Notes: generated by a model from the letters alone, not told the origin. Positions 6,754 through 14,233 are shown, numbered from the stretch's first letter. The stretch: 15,000 nucleotides of DNA from Chrysomallon squamiferum (GCA_012295275.1 CM022669.1:9287489-9302488); one strand, 5' to 3'. Translations and numbers: made by a program.

Positions 6754-6835
6754 TCTTCCTTTCATTTTTTCTTTTTTTTTTTTTTTTTCTATTTTCTTTT
6801 TTATTTCTTTTCTTTCCTTTTTTTTTTTCTCTCAT
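6622..6835 (+). repeat. T-rich block with (ATT)n and T32
   Basis: ATT triplets at 6685-6720 run into about 32 T ending at 6752, then T with scattered C to 6829. The 92-codon frame through it is F/L/I low complexity. Confidence 0.9.
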
Positions 6836-6991
6836 GCTGTTAAAACGTTCGTGACAATACAAATTTATCAAAGAGTCTTTCTCGAAAGAAATAAATTATT
6901 AAACTCGCTGTGAGAACAGAAAAACCACCGCGTCCCGGAAGGAATAAAAATACAACACATTGTAAAATGTTTGACTGGCTATACGAATCCA
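6836..6991. other. short unique spacer
   Basis: Complex DNA of about 150 bp between T-rich and ATT repeats. No gene or site recognised. Confidence 0.6.

Positions 6992-7043
<52 letters not shown>
6992..7043 (+). repeat. (ATT)17 microsatellite
   Basis: 52 bp of perfect triplets; translates as poly-tyrosine in one frame. Confidence 0.97.
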
Positions 7044-7377
7044 GTTATAACTCTATGATTATCTTTTTTTTTAATTACTGTTCATTTTCTTTCATTTTTT
7101 CTTTCTTTCTTTCTTATTTTTATTCATTTGTTTTCTATTTCTCTCTGTCTCTCTCTGCCTGATGATGTTTACATCAGTTTTTCTTTTGTTTTTTTTTTTG
7201 TTTGTTTATTCATTTTGTTTTATTTATGGTTTTGTTTATGTTCCAATTTGTTTGGTTTTGCATAAAAGTAAATAAAATATAAAAGTAATAAAGTAATAAA
7301 ATGTTGTTATTGAGTGGCAAATTTACGTCTTTAAAAAGTAATTTAAATTTAACAAAGAAACCAACAAACTATTCAGT
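7044..7377. other. T-rich to A+T-rich DNA without gene
   Basis: T-rich with TTTC units at 7097-7113 and a short TCTCTG patch at 7141-7157, then GTTT-rich, then A+T unique DNA. Confidence 0.7.
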
Positions 7378-7379
7378 TA

Positions 7380-7404
7380 ACTAAGTAACTAACTAACTAA
7401 CTAA
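7380..7404 (+). repeat. (ACTA)n tetranucleotide microsatellite
   Basis: About six ACTA units with an AGTA start variant. Confidence 0.9.
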
Positions 7405-7497
7405 ATAAAAAATATATTACCACATTTAAGGTAATAAAAAATAATTTATTTCTGTTGCTTTGTTTCTCAATTCACAAAATTTACAAAATAACCATTT

Positions 7498-7507
7498 AAA
7501 AAAAAAA

Positions 7508-7538
<31 letters not shown>

Positions 7539-7539
7539 A
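7498..7539 (+). repeat. (AAAT)n microsatellite
   Basis: A10 leading into eight or nine AAAT units. Confidence 0.93.
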
Positions 7540-7974
7540 ATTTTAAAAAATCAAACTTTATTTATGTGTTTAAAATTCAATCTGTAATTACTGCATACTT
7601 TCAAGCTGATATCTTTTACACGACTTGAGTTTCCAAGGTGAAGGTAAGAAAAACATGAGTGCAGACGCACTAAATGTGATATATAGATGTAATTTACATA
7701 CACATATCTTGCACTTGTAAAACAGTTATTTAATTTGTATTGGCCATGACAGGTATAATATCATTTTTAAAACACAGTAAAATAGAATACATCCAGAAAC
7801 TATTTTGTAGGTGTAAGTGATATGTATTTAATAATATATATATATATATATTAAATTTTCTTTCGTAATATTTATTTAAAACATTTATTTATTTACTTAT
7901 TTATTTTATTTGTTTGGTTATGTTAATTCTCACCTTATAAGATTTCTTATATATATATATATATATACATACAT
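7540..7974. other. A+T-rich DNA with two (TA)n tracts
   Basis: No gene. TA tracts at 7834-7851 and 7948-7967, TTTA units at 7883-7905. Confidence 0.7.
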
Positions 7975-8108
7975 GTATATAATGTTGCCATGGAAACGTG
8001 GGCAGGTGCTACATTGCGTCAGACAGTCACTGAAGGTCACTGTGACATTTTACTTTTCACCTGGCAGTACCTGTCTGTTACACCTGTGTGAAATTAACAC
8101 GTGTACAA

Positions 8109-8109
<1 letters not shown>
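7975..8109. promoter_or_regulatory. compact islet: RFX X-box, ERE-like IR-3, three E-boxes
   Basis: Between a TA tract and a GT tract. GTTGCCATGGAAAC at 7984-7997 is a near-ideal two-arm RFX X-box with one mismatch. AGGTCACTGTGACAT at 8034-8048 matches the estrogen-response-type AGGTCACNGTGACCT at 14 of 15 positions. CACCTG E-boxes lie at 8058-8063 and 8081-8086, and the palindrome ACACGTGT at 8097-8104 holds a CACGTG. Five defined sites in 121 bp make this the best enhancer candidate in the window. Estrogen-receptor-like proteins exist in molluscs and annelids; which receptor would bind is inference. Confidence 0.4.

Positions 8110-8148
<39 letters not shown>
8110..8148 (+). repeat. (TG)19 microsatellite
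   Basis: 39 bp of perfect dinucleotide directly after the islet; possible Z-DNA. Confidence 0.97.
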
Positions 8149-8151
<3 letters not shown>

Positions 8152-8750
8152 CTAAAGTATTTTCTACATACCGAATACACATTTCATTTTCAATTAATTG
8201 TAAACCAGTGACTTTTAAATAATTAAGAATCCATTCCTACCTGACAATAATACCATTTTTGTTTTCCGTCTGTCTGTCTGTGTGTCTTTTTCTGTTACTT
8301 TTATTTCATCATTTGCACTCGTCTTTTCTCGATAATAATTAAATATATTTAGTTACGTGTCTCTCGTTCATCTGATAATATGTGTGTCTGTTTTCGAGAA
8401 ATGGGAGTAGAATTAGAAAAAACATTTTGTTTAATGCTATTAATTTTCAATTTTATTTATTTATTTAATTTATTTGTTTTTTTACTTTATTTAATTATTT
8501 TATTTTTAATTTTACTTAATTTTTTTTTATTATTAGGTTGTTTTTTTTTTTTAATTATTATTTTAATGACACCCATCTTGAATTTCTGTATTTCTTTATC
8601 CTTTTGTTCTTTCTTTCTATCTGTCTGTACTTCTCTTTCTCTCATTTTACAACACATTAGCAGACATATATTTACGACATCTATTATGAACAAGAATTTA
8701 ATCCAGTTTATTTCTCAGACACGAAATTTAATACATATTTATATAAAATA
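8149..8750. other. A+T-rich DNA without gene
   Basis: TCTG units at 8267-8281. From 8440 to 8570 the plus strand is T with scattered A and G. A 123-codon frame at 8380-8751 opens with a GTG (MCVCFREMGV) and passes mostly through this T-rich tract as F/L/I peptide. I do not accept it as a gene. Confidence 0.65.
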
Positions 8751-9071
8751 ATCCTACTCGATCACACAACGAGGCCAATAAATCACTTACATGAGATCTA
8801 TAAATCAGTATGAATGAGCGAAATTCGAAACTCTAGGCTTTGTAGAAACTCTCGTTAAACTTCGATAAAGATCGCTGGGCTTCGCATCGATCCGTGCATT
8901 CGTCTCGATTTAACGAGACATCGCGGTGCGCGCGCTCCCTGGGAAATTAGCCACAGACACACACACATGTATATTTCATGTTGGATTCACGTTGCTGAAT
9001 TAGACCAGGAACTTGCAGTCGATGAAATATGCAATCTGCTATTCGTCTGCAGCGGCCTCTAACAATTATGA

Positions 9072-9075
<4 letters not shown>
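8751..9075. other. balanced islet, CpG-rich at 8850-8940
   Basis: CpG is frequent, including CGCGGTGCGCGCGC at about 8921-8934. GTCTCG at 8902-8907 and CGAGAC at 8914-8919 form a perfect six-pair hairpin with loop ATTTAA. I checked the hairpin region for a tRNA: no B-box or cloverleaf fits. No long frame. Function unknown. Confidence 0.45.

Positions 9076-9104
<29 letters not shown>
9076..9104 (+). repeat. T29 homopolymer
   Basis: Uninterrupted T run, followed by T/C-rich DNA to about 9180. Confidence 0.95.
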
Positions 9105-9263
9105 GTCTGAAATTGATTTTCTTTTCTCTTCTTCTTCTTCTTTTTCTTTATTTATGTTTTTTATCTTTAATTCTCTTTATAGTTTATACGAGATTGATGA
9201 GATTTCGGAACAGATTTAGTCATTCGCCTACTCACTTATTTTTTCACTGATGTTATACGCAAG

Positions 9264-9285
9264 AAAAAAAAAAAAAAAAAAAAAA
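9264..9285 (+). repeat. A22 homopolymer
   Basis: Isolated A run in otherwise T-rich surroundings. Confidence 0.95.
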
Positions 9286-9665
9286 CATTATTTATTTTTG
9301 TTTTCGTTTATATCTTTCTTCTGTTTTAAATAAAAGTGTTTTCTCTCTTTTTAATCTTTCTTCCTCATTCGTTTCTTCTGTCTCTTTCTCTCATTCCTCT
9401 TATCTGCAATCTCTGTTTCTATGTATCTCATTCTTCTTACAATTATTTATTTATTTACTTATTTATATCTTTACTTACTTATTTACTTACTGTTGTTGTT
9501 TTTTTTATCTGTCTATCTCTCTCTCTATCTATTTGTTTCTTTATTTTTAATATATTTATTTACATTATCTTCTTATTTCTTTTTCTTCCTCCTTTTTTCT
9601 TCTTCCTTTTTTCTTTTTTTCTTTCTCTAATATTTCTCTCCTTCTCTCCTTTCCCTTACCGTGCA
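9286..9665 (+). repeat. polypyrimidine block, 380 bp
   Basis: T and C dominate, with few purines. It is a mosaic of TTTC, TCTC, CTTC and TTTA (9443-9492) units. The 111-codon frame within is S/L/F low complexity. A mirror of the polypurine block at 4321-4632. Confidence 0.85.
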
Positions 9666-9669
9666 CGCT

Positions 9670-9675
<6 letters not shown>

Positions 9676-9707
<32 letters not shown>
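9676..9707 (+). repeat. A32 homopolymer
   Basis: Uninterrupted A run closing the polypyrimidine block. Confidence 0.95.
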
Positions 9708-9710
<3 letters not shown>

Positions 9711-10085
9711 TCTAAATTATCTCACACACATATAGTGACAAGATTACCAGTAAGAAACTCGCCAAATGATACTTGATAGCCTGCTACCAAATTGAAATCT
9801 TAGCGATAACAGACCCCGCTTACATAACAAACACTGGCAATTCCCGGAGGCCAAACAGAGCCGCAGTTGTTAGACGGTTGCACAAAGGGCCAAAAGAAAA
9901 ACAGGGGGGGAAAAATAAGCCCAAAGCAACGAGTATTTATTACTGTGTGTCAAAGAAAGGTTTGCACTGAGAAATCTAATATTTTGTCAGCGGCTCTGCG
10001 GGTATTTTGTGAAGTTTGAAACGTTTTGAAACAGCGATGTCTTTGTGCGTTTCATCTTGGGAAGAAGGCGGGTTATAAAATGTGA
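9708..10085. other. balanced islet with 65-codon frame and TATA-like box
   Basis: A plus-strand frame runs 9773-9970, opening at TTG and ending at TGA. Its second half is basic (NRAAVVRRLHKGPKEKQGGK), but I recognise no family and it has no ATG, so it could only be an exon piece. G7 at 9904-9910. TTTGAAAC and TTTTGAAAC stand close together near 10015-10032. TATAAAA at 10074-10080 follows a GGCGGG patch, but no initiator is found 25 to 33 bases on, where the DNA is poly(T). Confidence 0.25.
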
Positions 10086-10700
10086 TCGTTTTTTTTTTTG
10101 TTTTTTTTTTTAGGTGTTTTTTTTAAATTTTATTATTATTTTTTTTTTTTAATTCAGAACTTTCTTTATTTGAGAAGCGGTGGAAGTGTAAAATGAAAAT
10201 TATACAGAGTTTTATTGTTTATTTAGTTTTAGTTGTTTGATTTTGTTTTTGTTATCACTACTTTTTTATTACTACCTGTTTTTTTTTATTATTATTACTA
10301 TTTATTTATTTTTTATTATTATTCAATTTTTTTTTTTTTTTTTTTTTTTGCCTTTCCTTTCAGTTCATTTTATTTCTTATTGTTTTTATTCATTCTTTTT
10401 TTCTTTACTTTTGTGAATTTCTTTTCTTTTTTTTTCTGGTTAAGGGTCAGTTTTAGTTCTTTATTTATTTATCACATTGATGTGCTTTTATTCTGTCTTT
10501 CTGTGATGAATATTTTTTTTAACTGTTTATCTGTTTAATAGTTTATTTGATGTTTTTACTTTGTTTGTTTGTCTGGGTGTTTTGTTGTTGTTGTTGTTGT
10601 TTTTGTTTTTGTTGTTGGTTTATTATTTATTTCTTGGAGGATCTCTATCTCTCTATCTACCTCTGTTTCTTTCTTTCTTTCTTCTTTCTCCCTTTCGATT
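10086..10700 (+). repeat. T-rich block with (TTA)n and (TTG)n units
   Basis: Long T-dominated tract with T23 or so at 10327-10349, TTA units around 10287-10322, TTG triplets at 10579-10617 and TTTC units at 10669-10684. Frames here are F/L/Y low complexity. Confidence 0.85.
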
Positions 10701-10715
10701 AGGACTAGCCTGCCA

Positions 10716-10735
10716 AGACAGACAGACAGACAGAC

Positions 10736-10812
<77 letters not shown>
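10716..10812 (+). repeat. (GACA)n then (GA)36 microsatellite
   Basis: GACA units at 10716-10735, then 72 bp of perfect GA at 10741-10812. Translates as R-E-R-E in two frames, which are not genes. Confidence 0.97.
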
Positions 10813-10815
<3 letters not shown>

Positions 10816-11030
10816 AACAGTAAATGTCTAGGTCAGTTTAACCAGTTTTTAAGAAGACGAATATCTCTGTGAACAGAAAACAAATTATAATGTAATAAAA
10901 GATAAATTCTTTTCTTTTTTTTAAAATAATCTTACAAGACAAATTAATTTTAATCACAAGCCTCTTAACATCATTAATACTAAAAAAATTCCATTCATCT
11001 GGAGACAAAAAGAGAAAATTTAAAAATTAA
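10813..11030. other. A+T-rich DNA without gene
   Basis: Unique, no frame, no recognised site. Confidence 0.6.
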
Positions 11031-11250
11031 AACGATAATTCAGGCTTTCAGATCACTTTTCCCCGTGTTCTCCAGTGGGAGGTGATGTCAATATCTCTTT
11101 TGATGTTTGTTTCTTTGTGACGTCAATCAAGGCGTAATTCGTATGCGATGCATAACAGGGATAGCATTTCTTTAATTACTCAACCCGATTATCACAACAA
11201 ACCATACAGAAGCGATTTAAGAACATGTCGCATTAAAATAAAATTTAAAA
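11031..11250. promoter_or_regulatory. islet with perfect CRE and a paired variant
   Basis: TGACGTCA at 11118-11125 is a perfect palindromic CRE (CREB/ATF type). TGATGTCAAT at 11083-11092 and TGACGTCAAT at 11118-11127 differ by one base and stand 35 bp apart in the same orientation. TATGC and GCATA flank GAT at 11142-11154. No frame of note, so regulation is the more likely role. Confidence 0.3.
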
Positions 11251-11528
11251 ATTATAATGATTTTTATTTTTTTTTTTCTTTATTCTCTTTTTTTTCTGGT
11301 CCGGAAATTATTAAAAAAAAAATTTAAAAAAAAGGAAAAATAAAAGACAAAGAAAAAAAAAAGAAGAAGAAGAAAAGTGAAAGAATAATGAAAGGATTTG
11401 AAGGAAAGAGGAGAATTTAATGAAAAGGAAAGAACGGGAAGAAAAAATATAAAATACAGAGTGGCACAAAAGAACGCAGAGAAATAAAGAACAATATTAA
11501 AGAAAACGAATATAAAAAGAAAATAAAT

Positions 11529-11567
<39 letters not shown>

Positions 11568-11727
11568 TAATAAAAACTTTAAAAAATGAAAAAAATCAAA
11601 ACTAAAAAGATATGGTTGAAAAACAGAAAGAGCAAATTCAGCTAGCGAGAATAAAAAAACAATTTATCAAAGTTTCGTTTCAGCTTCTTTTATTTCAGGA
11701 ACTGTTTTTTAAACTAGTTATACAGCT

Positions 11728-11728
<1 letters not shown>
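11251..11728 (+). repeat. T then A/G-rich block with (AAT)n
   Basis: T-rich to 11295, then A with scattered G to about 11520, AAT triplets at 11530-11565, A-rich after. The 91-codon frame 11612-11887 crosses from here through the CA tract and is not convincing. Confidence 0.8.

Positions 11729-11761
<33 letters not shown>
11729..11761 (+). repeat. (CA)16 microsatellite
   Basis: Perfect dinucleotide tract; a poly-TH stretch in one frame. Confidence 0.96.
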
Positions 11762-11763
<2 letters not shown>

Positions 11764-11924
11764 TTCAAAACAGAGTTGTAAATCAATATTTTTTATTATT
11801 ACGCTGTATTTTAATATAACTGCAAACACAACAAGTCTGATGAGGGCAAAGGCAGCACATATTTATGATGTATTTACTGTCCTGTAAAAATAAAACTTAA
11901 ATATTTATAAATACTTTACTGCTG

Positions 11925-11964
11925 GGGTCAGTGACCTCGCTGTATATAATCCTCCGATATAAAG
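11925..11964 (+). promoter_or_regulatory. nuclear-receptor IR-1 next to TATA-like boxes
   Basis: GGGTCA, G, TGACCT at 11925-11937 is an inverted repeat of receptor half-sites with one spacer base, the PAL-1/IR-1 form bound by EcR-RXR and FXR-RXR type dimers. TATATAAT follows at 11943-11950, five bases on, and TATAAAG at 11958-11964. No clear initiator 28 to 33 bases downstream. The inverted repeat is rare by chance in this composition; the TATA boxes are not. Confidence 0.35.
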
Positions 11965-12173
11965 TTAGTAATGTAATTAATGTGTAATGACAGAATTTGA
12001 GACCTTTTTTTTTTCTCTCTCTCTCTTTCTTATCAGTCTGGTTTTATTTATTATCGTTTTTTTTACATTTTTTTTTTTTCTTTTTTTCTGTGTGTGTGTA
12101 CGTATGTGTGTGCCTCTGTGTTTGTGTGTGTTTTAGTAATTTAAAATACTATTCAGCATATTATAAAAAAATT
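11965..12173 (+). other. T-rich DNA with imperfect (GT)n
   Basis: A+T-rich, then TTTC/TCTC at 12005-12030, T-runs, and interrupted GT at 12089-12130. No gene. Confidence 0.8.
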
Positions 12174-12209
12174 GACAGACAGATAGATAGATAGATAGAT
12201 AGATAGATA
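12174..12209 (+). repeat. (GACA)2(GATA)7 microsatellite
   Basis: GACA units passing into perfect GATA units, a common compound tetranucleotide. Confidence 0.96.
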
Positions 12210-12260
12210 TTATTGAATTAATCAACTGCAAACACAAGCAAAAATATACATATACAGACA

Positions 12261-12360
12261 AAAAAAAATAAAATAAAATAAAATAAAAAATGAAAACCAA
12301 TACAAAAAAAAAATAAAAATATATACATTAAATAAAATAAAACGTCAACTACAGCATATA
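12261..12360 (+). repeat. (AAAAT)n and A-rich block
   Basis: A8 with TAAAA pentamers at 12268-12290, then A-rich DNA with ATATAC. Confidence 0.88.
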
Positions 12361-12735
12361 AATCCTTTTAGCCCCTCCCCCCACCCTCTTATCAAATCCT
12401 GCCCGCCACCCATTACCCTGTGCGCTGTGTTTACGTCATGAGCTGTACAAATCAATTATCATAATGTCACCACTGGGAGGTTTGCGTGGGTTTTTAACTT
12501 TGATGTCGATTTCGTTTACTCGCTCGCTCTCTCTCTCTCTCTTTGAAATCTGACGACGGCCACTGCGAGCTCGTCATATCGGTGCACGTTGCTGTTAACT
12601 CGTTATTCTTCGTTACAGACTTGTCAGAGATAGATTACTTCGTCTTCCTTGAAACGAAACAGACACAAAAATGAAACTGACTGCATGCATGCAAGATGGA
12701 CGCATGTTTTGTGTTTGATAGTGTGAACATGTTTT
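12361..12735. other. balanced islet, C-rich start, CRE-like site
   Basis: C4TC6AC3 at 12372-12386 makes the minus strand G-rich with three runs, one short of a canonical quadruplex. TTACGTCA at 12431-12438 is a bZIP (ATF or PAR type) site. (TC)n at 12527-12542. TGCATGCATGCA at 12682-12693 is a 12-bp palindrome. No frame longer than 60 codons, so no exon is proposed. Confidence 0.35.
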
Positions 12736-12736
12736 A

Positions 12737-12842
12737 TTTTTTTTTTTTTTTTGCCGTGTAATATTTTAATGAAACGCCTAGTGGATTTTGTTTAAAAGAA
12801 GAATAAAGGGAAGGAAAAAAAAAAAAAATATATATATATATA
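12737..12842 (+). repeat. T16, A14 and (TA)n runs
   Basis: T run at 12737-12752, A run at 12815-12828, TA units at 12828-12842, with ordinary A+T DNA between. Confidence 0.9.
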
Positions 12843-12958
12843 ATTATATATTATTTATTTAGTATTTGAGAACGTTTAATCCAAAATAGTGTGTTTTGAT
12901 ATTATTTAAAAATAATTGCATTTGTAAATAAATGTATGTTAGTATTAGAAGAAAAATG

Positions 12959-12961
12959 TAT

Positions 12962-12996
<35 letters not shown>

Positions 12997-13000
12997 TTTT
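12959..13000 (+). repeat. (TTTA)10 microsatellite
   Basis: About 40 bp of perfect TTTA. Confidence 0.96.
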
Positions 13001-13059
13001 CTACATTTTCCCCGAACAAATAAAACATTATTTAATTATTATTTTACATGAATTTGTTT

Positions 13060-13081
13060 ATTTTTTTTATTTTTTTTTTTT

Positions 13082-13113
<32 letters not shown>
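13060..13113 (+). repeat. poly(T) runs
   Basis: T-runs broken by single A at about 13069 and 13083, ending in 30 uninterrupted T (13084-13113). Confidence 0.93.
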
Positions 13114-13114
<1 letters not shown>

Positions 13115-13250
13115 TTTATCAGAAACACTAAACTAATCTGAATGTAAACAGCTGGCACTCTGCGGTGTAACAGATACGAAAATGAAATTGATATGAAATA
13201 CATTGTATATCTGTTTAATAATACAGCGTCAACACCGAGTAAAAACACAG

Positions 13251-13411
13251 CCACGTCATCAACACCGGCAACATTCTATATCTGTCGTTTAAAAACAGGA
13301 AACGTTTTGTGTACAGGGACGTGGTTTACAGGGACGTGGTTGTCTAAAGTGTCAAGGGGCAGTTCTACATGGGTGACGTGGTACGAGTCGTTGTTGTAGT
13401 AGGAGACGTGG
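13251..13411. promoter_or_regulatory. cluster of five GACGTGG cores (UPRE/HRE-like)
   Basis: TGACGTGG occurs on minus at 13251-13258 and on plus at 13374-13381. GGACGTGG occurs at 13317-13324 and 13332-13339, AGACGTGG at 13404-13411. TGACGTGG is the unfolded-protein-response element of XBP1/ATF6, and ACGTG is also the core of HIF response elements. One GACGTGG is expected at most about once per few such windows, so five in 161 bp is not random, though two come from one tandem duplication. The four plus-strand copies lie in one codon phase, so a coding repeat is the rival explanation. Confidence 0.35.
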
Positions 13412-13476
13412 TTGAGTTGCTGTAGTAGTGGTTGTGGTAGCTGTAGTAGTAGTGGTGATGATAATAGTAGTAACAT
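13276..13476 (-). CDS. 66-codon ATG frame, Leu-rich start and repeated HV motifs, unproven
   Basis: The frame starts at an ATG (13476-13474) preceded by a run of A and ends at a TAG at 13276. The first 20 residues are Leu-rich (MLLLLSSPLLLQLP), like a signal peptide, but they come from CTA/TTA triplet repeats. The rest contains NHV, YHVTHV and two copies of NHVPV, then HKTFPVFKR with a dibasic pair, so the outline resembles a small secreted or peptide-precursor protein without cysteines. A possible ATTAAA signal lies about 60 bp past the stop on this strand. I recognise no family. Triplet-repeat origin and chance are equally good explanations, and the frame on the opposite strand is just as open. 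Confidence 0.12.
   Translation of the reverse strand: MLLLLSSPLLLQLPQPLLQQLNHVSYYNNDSYHVTHVELPLDTLDNHVPVNHVPVHKTFPVFKRQI
13312..13341 (+). repeat. 15-bp exact tandem duplication
   Basis: TACAGGGACGTGGTT at 13312-13326 and again at 13327-13341. Five codons long, so it preserves frame. Confidence 0.95.
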
Positions 13477-13620
13477 TTTTTGTCTATGATGACGTTAATG
13501 ATGTTTTGACAATGATATTAGAAAAAGGCAACAATAATAGGACGCAGTAGTGATCGTAGTAGTAGTTGCTACTTTAGTTACAATATTAGCTGTAGCAGTA
13601 GTTGTGGTTGTTGCAGTATC
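13380..13620 (+). repeat. cryptic GTA/GTT/GTG triplet repeat
   Basis: Two patches (13395-13475 and 13545-13620) of triplets mostly of the form G-T-A, G-T-T or G-T-G, separated by less regular DNA. A decayed or young imperfect trinucleotide array. Confidence 0.75.
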
Positions 13621-13671
13621 GTTTTCATTTTTCTAAAACTGATGCTACAGCTGGAGTTAAATACTGCTATA

Positions 13672-13674
<3 letters not shown>

Positions 13675-13706
<32 letters not shown>
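13675..13706 (+). repeat. (TA)16 microsatellite
   Basis: Perfect TA dinucleotides. Confidence 0.97.
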
Positions 13707-13709
<3 letters not shown>

Positions 13710-13769
13710 AATACAATTTTGTTGTTTTCTGCGTAATCACATAATTTTTGAAATAATTACAGTGTAATT

Positions 13770-14049
13770 TTAATAACACGTGATACAGGACTAATCCCTT
13801 TCAGCTGATCACGAGCTCTTTGCTCATTTCAGTCTGATGTCAATATCTGTAATCCGGTATAAAGTCGACCACGTGAGCTGTCAGTTACTTGAGATGTCCA
13901 TTTCTAAGTGTCATTATTCACAGAGGCAAGTGGAAAGAGGAACGCATCTTTATTGTGCTGAATGTAATTTTTCAAGATCCAGTCATTTCGTTTTTAAAGA
14001 CTTTTCTATCATGCATGATTCCATTTACATTTTAATTGCTATTTTATGA
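13770..14049 (+). other. islet with E-boxes, TATA/initiator-like pair and 70-codon frame
   Basis: CACGTG at 13777-13782 and 13870-13875. TATAAAG at 13858-13864 with TCAGTT at 13881-13886, an initiator match 25 bases on, slightly short of usual spacing. An ATG frame runs 13837-14049. It contains LYCAECNFSRSSHF, which recalls a zinc-finger knuckle, but the His spacing does not fit C2H2 (one His 7 and one 17 residues after the second Cys). Unrecognised and probably chance. Confidence 0.15.
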
Positions 14050-14070
14050 CTGGAAATTAATATAAATCGA

Positions 14071-14160
14071 TTTTTTTTTTTTTTTCCTTCCGAAGAAGAG
14101 AAACAAAAAAAAAAAAAAAAAAAAAACAAAAAAAAAAAAAAAGAGAGAGAGAGAGAGAAA
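14071..14160 (+). repeat. T15, A22, A15 and (GA)n runs
   Basis: T at 14071-14085, A at 14105-14126, C, A at 14128-14142, then GA to about 14158. Confidence 0.92.
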
Positions 14161-14232
14161 AGAAGAAGAAATCAAGAAATAAAATAGTCAAAATGAAAGA
14201 AAGAATAACAAAATTTATTCTTATAGTCTTCT

Positions 14233-14233
14233 T

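Larger units (their letters stand above)
13140..13650. other. balanced islet with GACGTGG cluster and GTA/GTT triplets
   Basis: The most structured unique stretch. It holds five copies of GACGTGG, a 15-bp tandem duplication, and cryptic GTA/GTT/GTG triplet repeats at 13380-13475 and 13545-13620. Open frames exist on both strands (plus 13193-13399, 68 codons, ATG-led, Thr/Ser-rich; minus 13476-13276). See the separate entries. Confidence 0.5.

Noticed and set aside
3640-7162. Open frames encoding poly-I, S-L, poly-K, poly-F and poly-Y peptides
   Set aside because: They are translations of AAT, TC, A, T and ATT tracts with no complex sequence of their own.
8380-8751. 123-codon plus-strand frame
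   Set aside because: It opens at GTG, and most of it is F/L/I peptide from a T-rich tract. No domain and no codon character.
8840-8930. tRNA or tRNA-derived SINE
   Set aside because: No A-box/B-box pair, no cloverleaf, no downstream poly(A) or CA tail in place.
9336-9671. 111-codon plus-strand frame
   Set aside because: Lies wholly in a polypyrimidine block, so stop codons are rare by composition.
10071-10080. TATAAAA at 10074 as a promoter
   Set aside because: The DNA where transcription would start is poly(T) with no initiator, and A+T-rich DNA gives many such matches.
10561-10872. 103-codon frame ending in R-E repeats
   Set aside because: Made of GTT and GA repeats; the two overlapping frames are equally open.
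11142-11165. Resemblance to a homing-endonuclease (I-SceI-like) site near 11152-11164
   Set aside because: Only about nine consecutive bases agree and no endonuclease frame is present.
11071-12510. Possible duplicated islet: CCAGTGGGAGGT at 11071 and CCACTGGGAGGT at 12470, each followed about 30 bp later by TTTGATGT
   Set aside because: Sequence between and beyond these words does not align, so chance is the better explanation.
13837-14049. Zinc finger in LYCAECNFSRSSHF
   Set aside because: His positions do not fit C2H2 or other knuckle spacing that I know, and no further fingers follow.
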